Of a stretch of 64,000 nt of DNA, positions 33,101-45,100 are shown in pieces. Source of the stretch: Ixodes scapularis (taxonomy: Eukaryota > Arthropoda > Arachnida > Ixodida > Ixodidae); the NCBI RefSeq assembly GCF_016920785.2, contig NW_024609837.1, positions 44,766,745 to 44,830,744 of the forward strand, in the 5' to 3' direction. The first letter of the stretch is position 1. Each line of letters opens with the position of its first letter. The position numbers and the translations under genes are program-made. Under the pieces are notes generated by a model. The model had not been told where the DNA came from, searched no databases, and was given only the letters and a program-made list of their open reading frames with translations.

Positions 33101-36100
33101 TAAGCGTCTGATATTTCACGAAGGGAGGAATCGACGGCCCGTGTTTTATTTGCAAAATTTGAGTCGTTTTGTAGCCGTACAGTCGCTGAAACCTACCAGT
33201 GTGTAATGAAAGGCCCAGGACAACACAGAGGCCGCGAGATCTAGCATCATTTGTGTATAGGTGAAAAGTGGAACATTTTTCGACAAAGCTCCCACAGCAG
33301 AAACCTGTGACGCATTCACTCAGCGTCCGGGAAGGCTAAACATGGAGACGTTGCCCGAGACTCGGGCAAAGTCATATTTGAACGGCAGCTATCTTGCCCC
33401 GTCATATTTTGTTTTGAAAAAGCTCTCGTTCTCAATGCCCTCACCAGGGAAATAAAAACTCTTACCAAACGTATTGCTAGATGTTCCAAAGAACTAGATT
33501 TAAGCCGTATCCTTTCAGTGGTTCACTCATCATACTGTGCTTAACACGAAGCAAGCTCTTGCGCGTACAGTGCCATCAATTTCCTCAAGTGTTTGCTGTT
33601 TTGTAGTCAGCTGGTTTCGGAAACTTACGCCGTCTGTAGATATCTCTGCCAGCCGAGTTGCTTAAGTGGAAGTCATCGCAAATGTAAGTTCCACGTTGCA
33701 GCAACCAATGTTTATACAGAAAAACGATGGCAGCGACTGGGCACTCTCGCATTCCCACTCATCACGTCGAACAAAAAGGTGCTAGTTTCGGTTAGAGGTC
33801 GGTACTTTTCTACAACATCTATGGCGACAGCATCAGTCTGCACTCGGTGCATTCGGCAAGTTCGTTCGGGGCCGGTTTTCCGTGCAGCACTCGGCGGGTG
33901 TAATGCATTAGAACTCTCACAGTGCAATTCTGGATCGCGAATCGAGAGCCCGTCACTGGCCTCACCGGCGGCCATTGCTTGACGACAGGCAATACGCAGC
34001 GTCCTGTCTAGTTCTCCCTTCGTTTTCGTCCCTGTTGCTTTGGCCTATTACACCATGAGGCAATGCACGCAAGTCTAAGGGAGAAACACGCACAAATTGG
34101 AAGCTTGTACGCGGTGCTCGAGGGCGAGCATTTTATGACGTGCTGCGATGATTATGTCGGGTTCTTGGAGATCAAATTGACATTCGTCAAGCGTTTGAAC
34201 ATCGATTAAAAAAGTTGGCCGGAGCACGATTGACTTACCGACGTCGCTTGCTTCGGTTGCTAAATAAATGGCACGTTCAGCGATTGAACGGCACGCTCCG
34301 AGTTTCAGTTTGTCCCGGAAGCCCTCACAACAGTTCAAAGAAAAAGCTTTCACCATGAAGGACTATGTACAAGCGGTCAAAACGATGCGAATGTCCCCAG
34401 TAAAGGCATTCTAACTTATCGTTTGCTGAGCTTTGATGACTCCGAAATCACGGATGACTCCGCAATAACTCTCGGTAGCCCTTGTCTCATTAAGCACATC
34501 ACAGTTAACGCCCAACAAAGTCGCCCTGAACCCTCAACCACACAACATTTAGTTAAACAAGATTGGTATTCTAACGCGTTAACAGTTAATATTGCCCACA
34601 ATATTAACTGTTATTTGCGAAAACACGATAGAAGTTTCATGGTAGAGAACAACCTACTAACGTAATAAAATTGAGTTTTTCCGTTTCTCCTATAGCATGC
34701 ATAAGATCGTGTCAAGCGATGGCTGCCGGTGGTGCCGCTCGACCCCAGCAATACAGGCCTCTATCCGCGATCTAGCCTCCTAAGAAATCAGTGGTGCCAG
34801 TGCTATTAGACATTAATCGTTTATTTGCATCGGCACACCCATACCTGCCGGATGTCGGGACGAGGCGCAAAACCGTACATCCGGCCAATATTGAAGCCGG
34901 TTTTCGGCCGATATTGCCTCGTCACTCGCCAAAAGCAACGTGCTGTTTCGGCGACTCGTTTGTGTAATTTATTTGTTCAGTCATATTATTGGGTCCCGGG
35001 CCACTGTGTACACCCCAAAAAAGAAATGTACTGTAGTAATTACACCTTGACGAGAAGCAGGCACGTAGCCAGAATTTTGTTTAAAAGAGGGGGGGGGGGG
35101 GGGGCGTCGATGACAAAGCGCTCTATGAGGGGGAGGGAGGAGAGGAGGCCCCAGCAAAATGGAAGATTTCGGAGGGGGGGGGGGGGGGGGCGGGCCTTAT
35201 GCCCCCCCCTTGGCTACGTGCCTGACGAGAAAGGGGTATTTTAGTTTTACATCTTTATAAAAAGGTGTAGTGCATTATCACACGTTTTAAGAATCGTCTT
35301 TAAAATATCACTCATTTTTAAAGGTGTGAGGTTTACATTTTTTATAAGGTCCATTGCTACACTTATTAGGGTGTCAGTTATGGGACACCCCACTTAAATG
35401 TATAGCCTGACGAGAAGGGGTATTGTAGTTTTACATCTTTATAAAAAGGTGTAGTGCATTATCACACGTTTTAAGAAACGTGTGTAAAAAATCACATTTT
35501 AAAGGTGTGAGGTTTACATTTCTTTTATAAGGTCCATCGCTACACTTATTACGGTGTTAGTTATGGGACACCCCACTTACATGTATAAAGGTGTGAAAAT
35601 GTTTAATGTGTATATACCTCTAACGGAAGACAATCTCTTTCATGTGATTACATCGCTTGCCGATGAAACGATCTGCCGATGACACGTCGTTCGATGAACT
35701 GATTTGACCGCCAATGAGTGACGACTGCCAGTAGAATTTCAGGGAAATAATTCAGCCGGCTGCCGGGAAACTCGACCCTACCCAAGAATTACCCCGGTTC
35801 TTGTTTGTTTCCCAACATTCTGAATTGTATACCACCTTATTAGTACCTCTTCGAATATTACAAAAAAAGAAAAGAACGATGGCAGCCGCAAAAACTCTGA
35901 CAGCCCGGCTCACAGTCATGTGGGAGACTGACAGGTGCTCGTCAGTCGCCACCATGCCTTGAAAGCTACCGGTTCCGAAGAACCGAAGCGCGCAGAGAAC
36001 TTGTTGTTCCACGGTCCGAAGCGGCGAACGAAGCTCGTCGCAGAGTCAACGCACAACGGCTTTCGATAGCCGGTACTGTCGCCGAAAGTCGTCGTCGGGG

Positions 36101-39100
36101 AGTTGAAAGGCGTCCCCGCTGGTCTTAGTAGCGACGCCGACAGTGGCGGAAGATAAGCTCGGCCGCAGCGTACGGCACCGCCATGTTGACAAAGTTTAAC
36201 TTCGCCTCGATCCGAAGCGAAGATCTCGAGCTCAAATCACGGCTCTCGCAAAGTTCGGAAACGTCACTTTGACGTCAGCGACAACTTCGACAAACGAGGT
36301 TTCTTTTTTACACAAACTTCGGAGGGATTTTGAGTAGGGATGTCGCGAACCACCCTAAGTTCGATTTCGAAAGGTTTCGATATTTGCGAAGCGAACTGAG
36401 GTTCGATTTCGAAAAATTTCGATATTTTCGTTCCGACCGAGGTTCGATTTCGAAAAATTCGCAACTTTTGATCACAGTGGAGTTTCGAATTCGAAAAGTT
36501 CGAAGCTTTCACGGTTTCTAAAATTTCGGATTCGAATATTTCGAATATTTTTTTACTTTTGGTTCGATAAATTCGAAGATTTCGAAATTCTTTGGAAATA
36601 CAATTCGAAAACTTCGAACGCTTCGAATTTTTATAGACATAAAGTTCGAACAATTCGAATTTTTCGAATTTCTTTCTGCATAAAGTTCGAAAAGTTCGAA
36701 GGTTTCGATTCTCTTTTAACGATAAATTCGAAAAAAAAAAATCTTCGAAGATTTTGAATTCTTTCTAGTCCAAGTTTTCAAAGTTCGAAGTCCGGTTTTC
36801 AAGTTCCTCCAAAGTTTGTTTCAAATAATGTTTTCACGACTCACTGGTTTTCACAAAATCAAGTTTAGAAAAGTTAGGGTGTGATATCTAGATTCTGCGA
36901 AGTTGGTCACGCAATTAAATGAGGCGACGAGTGTCCCGTATGTGCTGGAATATTTGCCAGTGCAGAGTGACGTGGGACCATGGATCAGTAATTGTGACCG
37001 CCAGCCCGGGGTGGGGAAGGGGGGGGGGGGGGGTTCTTTTACTTGCATCACGCAATAGTGATCACACGAACACACTGTTTTACGAGACTCATCCAGTTCG
37101 AAACGGCCAGGGGCGGGCAGGAGGTTGAGGCTCAGAAAAACCTTGAAGCGACCTGGCAAACTACCTCGCCACCCCTTGCACGCTGGTAGTAATCTGATCG
37201 AACGCCGCCCGGGTGACGCTGGCATATAGTAAGTTAAGCTTGTAATTGTCCGGGAGGTTTATTTTCTGGGACGGAGGAATCGCCTCGCAAAAAGCCGTCA
37301 CAACTCGAGGTCGAGGAGCGTTCTAGCATACAGGTGGCGTCGGAAAAGGAATAACGGGGGGTAAGAGGGTAGCGGGGGGGGGGCTTCAGTTCCCTTATTC
37401 CCTTCCAGATATTTCGGACTGTTAAAGAAAACAATACGGGAAAAGAGGGCGTGGTCGAGCTTATTTTAATCTGAAATTATTTATGCATATGTATAGCTAC
37501 TGTCGCTCTTCACTGCATAAAAGATTGCGTAGATGGTCATTGTTAGAAACTCGTTGTCAGAAGGCACTACTCGTCACATGCTTAGTGGTTCGGAAGTTCA
37601 AAGTTACGTTTTTTCGACCTAAATACCTGTGCCAATAGTAAAAAAAAAAAAAAAAAAGAAAAAAAAAAAGAGAATAAATGCGGGGATAAAAAGTTGGAGA
37701 AAAAAAGCTATCAAGAATTCGCCGGAAGTGTTGTATTCTTGCGTATTCAGAGGTTCAGAACTTCGAAACAAGTTTCTTTTACCAAAATGTGTACAGGCTA
37801 AAAGAAACACGTCCCAAAATCGTGAAGCGAAAAAAAAAAAAAAAAAGTTTTCTTTTAATGACGTGCTGAACTTGAACACTATTAGAAATCTTCTCCTATG
37901 AGTTAATTTATTCCTTAACGTGAAAAAACAATAAATACATTATTTTGTATTCTGCAGATGGCAATGATATGTACTGTCTGAGGTGTTAATTTAAATGCGA
38001 TACCTCAAACAACTTAGACAAACATAAATATCAAGTTTAGGGCATAATTGCATGTAGATACATGTTTGGACATTTCTTCAAAACTCACGTTGAATAACAA
38101 TAATCACATCTTAAGACGGCACTTACCTAGGCTATACATAGATCATTCTTAAAGAAGTATAACACCTCTAACACAAATAGCTTCGGCTACAGCGCGCTTC
38201 AAATCTGGCACAAACGATAATCATCAAAAACCCGTCGTCCTTCCTCGCCCCTTCAGAAAATTATTTCTTTAAAACTAAGCATGCCAGAACATTGAAACAA
38301 ACGCCATTGTCTTTCGTAAGGAGCGCAGCACCGCGTGTAAAAGTTCGAGAAAAAAAAAAAACCTACGAATGTACCTCACTACTTGAATTCAAATGAAACC
38401 GTCCGCTGGTCTTTCGAAGTTCGACGAACGTCGAACTTTTACCCTAAAAGTTCGAAGTTCGTCGAAATTCCGACTTTTCAGGATTCGAAAGTTCGAACCT
38501 TTTCGAATTCTCTTGATAAATAAGTTCGAAAGTTCGAAATTCATCGAATTTTTTGGTCAGTCAAGTTCGGAAGTTCGACAAGCATCGAACTTTGAAGCGC
38601 AATAAGTTCGAAAGTTCGAAAAAGATCGAATTTCTTAGCAAAATAAGTTCGACGGTTCGAAAAGCGTCGACCTTCTTAGCTCAACAAGTTCGAAAATTCG
38701 ACTTCCGTCGAATTTTACGATGTAGACAATTCGAAAAATCGAAATCTTTCGAACCTTTCGAACCGCTTGATTCGATCATCGAAACTTCGATTCGAAAAAA
38801 GTTCGCGGCATCCCTAATTTTGAGCGTCAGCAGGTCGCCTAGGGACAATCTGCAAAGCATTATTTTAGCTTGGCGTAGGGATGTAGGGACAAATGGGCGC
38901 AACGTCATCGGCGAAGCCGTTCAATCAGCGGGCTCCTCGCGCCCCTCACGCGCCGCCTCGATGAACTTCGCTACATTCTGCCTCTCTCAAAGAAATGAGC
39001 GTTCGAATGATTGACAGCTCGCTCAGCGCGACGTCAGCGTCGCGAGAGTCCAATTAGCGCGTTCCGCAAACTTCGGGCACAAAGTTGTGCCTGACGAGTT

Positions 39101-42100
39101 TAGCGACCCTGCTGAGACCAGCCCGTGTGGCGCGTGAACACCAATCGCTGCATTCCCCTTGATGCTTGGGTAATATAGCAACAGGGATTATTCGCTGGAC
39201 GCCGTATTTGTGGGTGCAGTTTAGAGCGCATGCTCAGAACGAGCTCACATTAATAGGTTGCTAAGACCGGCACTTTTGATGGTGCGGAATGCATGTTGCA
39301 AAAGAACTGTGGAAGCTCGCCATCAGCACGCGCTCAGCATTCGCGCACACAACTATGGCCGCCAGTGAATACTCCCTATAGGTCTATAGGCGTTCCACGC
39401 ACACTTTACGCCGCACTAACTGTGGTTCACAGGAGGCAGGAGCCAGTGCACAATACAGCTCGCGCCATCCCATGTTCTACTCGCGCATACCCTGATCGGG
39501 GTTGTCGCGCGCGCGGAAAGACTACAGTTCCCAGGATGCAAGGCGAGAGCAGTAGCATTACGAAACCAGCTGGTGATATCGGTCTATAGACAACTGCACG
39601 CATAGCGCCCCGACTGGTATCTCCTGCGTGCGAGCGCGTGCAGCGTGCCCGTGAACATAGTTTTGACAAGCATGCAATTGCACGGGCTTTCCCGCAAGAG
39701 CAGAGACATGGTGGCGGCCAGTCGCCCCGCTGGCATTAGACAATTTGCGAAATGCATAGCGCCATCTAGTGGGGCGCCGAAGAAAATTATCCGTATCACG
39801 AGTTGGCTTCAGCGCTGGCGAAGGCCAGGGCACGAAACCGGTCGTTCTGAAGAATCCTTCGCTCGCACACGCACTCGCGCAGAGAAAGCGCTTTCGAAAG
39901 CCACGAGCCCGTCTTTGCCGGCACTCAAATCCATATTTCGAGCTGAAGTGTACGTCCGGCATGTTGGTTGCGGCGAAAAGCCAGCGACCGGCGGGGCGAC
40001 GAGCACGTACATGCCTGAAAAAAGTGTAAGACGTTAAAAAAAGAAAAAAATTTTGCATATCCCAGCTAGCACAAGGTGGGCTTCAAAGGAGGGGCCGACG
40101 GGGATCCCACCTAGGCAGCCCACACGGGCCCCCTTTTGTGGGGCCCACAGTGGGCCTACGTGGAAAGCCCACTTGAGGTCGGCTCGGGAACCTAATTTCG
40201 CTCAGGGTAATTTCGTATTTTTCCTTACGGTGAGGGATAGATATTGCGGTGCATACCAAATTGAGCATGCCCCGCTTTCCCCCGTGGGTCCCCTGGAAAT
40301 ATTACCATACTGATAAATTAATATAACGTCTTCAGCGAGACTATTAAAAGGGGGTATTTCAAGTGTACAAACTGGAAGAGAAACAAACTGTGCATATTTA
40401 CATATAAAATCCTGCTGGAGAGGTAATCAGCTTCAGCCGTCTCCAGACACCGAATTTTACGACATTCTCACGAGCGTGTTTCGAATTCGCTCTCGAATTC
40501 AATACCCTGCGTAAAAGATCCAATTCCGCGTAAAAAGGCCTCCTCAACATACACGCTGAGTAGTAAGTTAGTAATAAAATTTAGCAAGCCTAAAATTTCT
40601 CACTCACACTTAGAACTAGAGTCCTCGGTGATTCAGTATCAAATTAAGCCGATCATTTACGTAAAATGTTCGGAATGCCCAGTAAATGTTCTTAATATTA
40701 GCGGAAACGGCTGTTTTGGGAGTTGCACAGGTAGTCCAAGTATCTTACGCTTTGTCTTTTGGAGCCCGCACTTTTGCTAACTTGGCTTCCGCAATGCCCA
40801 GGTGGGACCGATGGGGTTTTTACATAGACAGCCCAAGTCAGGCATGCCCACGCCCTGCCACTGTGGAGCCCGTAGCATTGCTAACACGGCCTCGCACAGC
40901 CCAGGTGGGACCCACAGGGCGTTTTAGTTAGGCAGCCCAAGTCGGGCATGCTCACGCTGTGCCCAAGTGGGACCAAGGTGAGTTTCGAAGGGGCTGCCCG
41001 AACCCTTATCGCCCACATGGGCCACAAGTGGGTCCAGAGTCTTGTGCTACCTGGGATGGTCTATTGTCTCTGGAGTACCGCTCAATTAAAACTGTAGGGG
41101 CACTCGGATTTAAAAAAAAAAAAAGAGCTGGCGGTTGGATTGTTATGAGCGGGAAGACGTGTGTTGTTTCTCTTCATAGCGCGTGTGAGGAATATGTGAG
41201 AGCGTATCGGACGCGCTATTGAAACGCGACCTTAATATATTCGATTTTGCTCGCCAGGCGCGCTGCTCAAAGCTTGAGACATATAGGCCTATAAGAAAAA
41301 ACAGAAGCGTTGTCTGCTTTTCGCGCAAGATCTGGCGTTCGAACGCCGAACGCCATACACTGTTCCACGAGGAGCAGGCGACGCTTTTGTTCGCTCAGAT
41401 TGAAGGAACGTGTTGGGTAGAAACAAATGCAGCTCTACTCGTAGGCATCTTTGTCTGTCATTTTAGAAGAAGTGACGAGTGCTCGTGCACAGCTTCGAAC
41501 GGCGCTCAAGATGCTCGAGCACTCGTTCTACTTCCGTTAAATGCAACCCAGAATCACTCCCTAACGTTAATCCCCGAATAAACCTGCCTAGGCCATAAAA
41601 TCAAAAATATGAGCATCGTTCATTCCCTGAGCTCGGATACAAACAAGCGGCCACGTGGTCTGGTGCCTATCCTATTAGCGATGTACGCGGCCAAAAGCGT
41701 CGCTGCAGTCAGCTTTCCACGATTGGCCAGACCATGGGCATATGAGCATTGCCAGATTGTCAACTTTGACAGTTTTAGTTCCGGTTGCGATGGTTCCTAG
41801 CTTCCCTTGTGCTTTTTAAACACACCATCGAACTCGTCGTCGCACCTAAGGTAAGTAACCAGGGTAACAACTGGGGACGTCACGGCGAGGCAAATCCCAG
41901 TCGTGACGTCATGGATGGAAACCGTTAGAGGGCGCCACCACAATATCCTGGCGCTAATACCGCCAACGTTAATCGTAGCCACGCGCTAGAGTCGGAAAAG
42001 TAGAAAACAAGTGCTGAGCTCCAGGGATTGTTAAGAGTTCGTCTATTCTCACCACCGCAGTGGTTGGACTCGAACCACTACCCGAGTGTCCGCCGAGGCA

Positions 42101-45100
42101 TTGATTGTTACGAGCCCAAGTCGAGTGCTCACACAGTTCTTGTGTCCAATCCGCAACCCGCGCTCAACTGTCATTAAGCGAGTGGTTTCAATCCAGCGTT
42201 GTTAGATTAGCTCAGTTGGGGAACTGCTCATAGAAAGCTGCTTGCACGAGCAAACCCCTTCTCACTAATCACGACTCGCCTCCCGTCGTTCGACGCGCCG
42301 GACGGCTACGGAATACGTACGTTTCGAAGCAGAGCGATAGCGTATACTCTATTGAACACACAGTTATGAAACGAAAAATTAGATGGCGCTTCAAACGACT
42401 TGATGCGGACTGAAGTGAGTGAGGGGGGGTACCCATTTCCGCGGGAGTTCCACAACTGAGGTAATCCAGTAACGTTGTTTCGATCCTACACTTACGTCAT
42501 CAATCCTTGCAAAAGCAAGATTAAAACAAATAGTCCCCCTTTATCCTCCCAATTTCACCACGAAAAAAAGCTTCTGAATCAATGGCGGTCCGTGGGACTA
42601 TACTAGGGCCAGAGGATCAGAACGCCTCTGTAAGGTCATAAAAATTCCACAACGTTTTTGTGCCTGTCATTCAAATGCACTCGAACGTTTCAGCCCCGAC
42701 ATACTCAATGCCACAACGCCGACTATTTTTGTTTTTCCTTTAAGCCTAAACATTTTTACAATTTCGTCATTTGCCACTAGCTCTCTCCCTCCAGAGAGAG
42801 CATCGATAGGCTCTCGCAGGTGCTTTGCGGTAAAAAAAAAAAATTACGGGATCACACTTAAGACTATGTACGTGTAGGAATGCTAAAGCACGTGCGTTGC
42901 CGTGGACATATCGAGGACAACATCAAGGACGGCGTTAGGATCGGGCGTCGAGGACGGCGTTCTAGGACGACGTCGAGGAGGACGTCAAGAACGGCGTCTA
43001 GGAGGACGTCGAGGACGACGTCCTAGATGTCATCCTCGACGCCATAGCCTGCTTGCTTCCTTGGCTTTGGCGTAATTGCGTGGGCACCCACGTTTGCCTG
43101 CGGAAGCCGCCGTATATGTAGACGCTGCTGCCGATGTCGAGGCCGTAGATGTAGACGCCGTCGCCTCTCAATCAATCGCACGAAGCACTCAACGAGCGCA
43201 GATGAAGTCCGAAGCGCACCTTTTGCACACGGCCATCCGGCGGTGACATCACGCTCCCGCACTTCAGCGAGCGTGAGCGTGGGCGGCGCGTGCTTGATGG
43301 CGTATTTATGGCCATCTTTCAGGCGCAACGACGCCGCTTTTTCGCGTAATGGGACAAGTAAGTTTTTCGCTTAAAGAGGCGTCCAACATTTCTCGGAGGG
43401 CGGATATTTCACCTAAATAGAAACTGTTTTTATAACGTAATTTTTTTTAGAGCGCAGCTCTTAGGCGCCCGGTTCCGGCTTGAGTGGCGTCGCCGTCAGC
43501 GTAACCGCGCGGTGCCTTGTGGGAAATGCCCCATATCGCCCCGCGTGGGACCCTCGGCACGTCACGAGTTTCCCGCGCGGTGCATTATGGGACATTTCCC
43601 TTGATGCACCGCGCAGGGAGGAGGAGGAGGAGGGAGGACGAGGACGAGGGGGAGTGGAGGAGGTGGGAAGGAGGAGGGGCAGGAGGAGGAGGGGGAGGAA
43701 AGGGAGGAGGGGAGGAGGAGGGAGGATGAGAGAAGAGGAGCTTGAAGGATGAGGGGAGGAGGAGGAAAAAGAAGAGGAGGGAGGAGGGGAGGAGGAGGGA
43801 GGATGAGGAGATGAGGAGGAGGGAGGAGGTGTATACCCTCCTTTCAGTACCCTTCCCTCCTCTTCCTCAAGAGCTGCGCTCCAATTGGGCGTTACAGGGA
43901 GTTGTAAACGGCTTTCACTTTTTTTCTTTTCTTTGTTTTCAGAGACCCATCTCCGTCTAGGTACAGAATCGGCGTTGGAGGATACCGCCTGTCTGATCCT
44001 GACGGAACACGGAAAGTTTCAGCCGTAAGCGGAAAAATGCTATACGTCATCTTATTTCAATCTTCAAAGATACATGAAAATAGTCAAAGCTGGTAGAAAT
44101 AATCCGAGAAACAAAACAAACCTCATCGAAGAACTTTAAAGCTAAAGTCAACACTGTCCCCTACATCACAAAAAAAAAAAGTTGACGCTAGTCACACATA
44201 AGCTGGGGTCTGTCGGCGTAGCATTACAAACCAGTTCAATTTTATTTTTGATTATTTTGCACTAGTGGCAAGATGTGATGACAGGAGGACGATCTACCGA
44301 CTCTCCGCAAGCATTTTAGGAGCATTGTTGCTTCGCGCATCTGTATGCTTTGAACACGACTGCAGACAGCCTTTGTTTGACCAATGAGACGGAAGACCGT
44401 CGTACGAGAAATAAACGCGACTCAGACAGTAGGGGTTTTTGGGGAACCGTTTTTGCTCACCCGATACGGTACGAACTGCGGTACTGATTCGCGGTACCGC
44501 ATTCACAGTGCGCACCGAAGGGCCCATCGCACCGTATCAGATGGGCAAAGACCGTTTGCTAAAACTCTTTAGTGTCTACACACAGTCTTTTGCATCATTT
44601 ATTAGCAGTGCGACGTTAGACACTCAAATATAGTATCTTCTTCTTTTTTTTTAATAAAGCAAAATCAATCTGCGCGTCTTAATTTATACCTGTGTTTGTT
44701 TTTCTTTTTTTACGCAAGTGCAGGTTACGATTCACTCAAACTATGACGATCTGTTCATAAATTACGACTACGCCCTTCTCCGATTCGAGACGCCCTTGGA
44801 ATTCAGCGGTGCTGACAGTGCCCTGATGCCGATTTGCCTTCCCGAGAAGGCTGAGATCTTCGACAACCAAACGTGCACTCTGACCGGATGGGGAACAACT
44901 AGTGAGTGTGTCCTCTACAGCGATAGCTGTGCAAAGTCGTTTTATGACCGTCCGAAAAAAACAAATCGACGTATTTTTGTATTTCTTCGTAATGCCATTG
45001 GTTACTTCTATATTCAAAATAGCTACTGAGAAAAAAGGCAAATGAAGGTGAGGCCAAAACCAATATGAACTTTATTTTCCTCGCGCTCCAGGTCGGTGAC

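Larger units (their letters stand above)
31766..43942 (+). other. Intron 2 (12.2 kb)
   Basis: Starts GTGGGT and ends TTTGTTTTCAG. Contents are listed separately. Confidence 0.65.

Noticed and set aside
34075..34356. Minus-strand frame of 93 residues in intron 2
   Set aside because: No recognised domain, no splice context and no similarity to other parts of the window.
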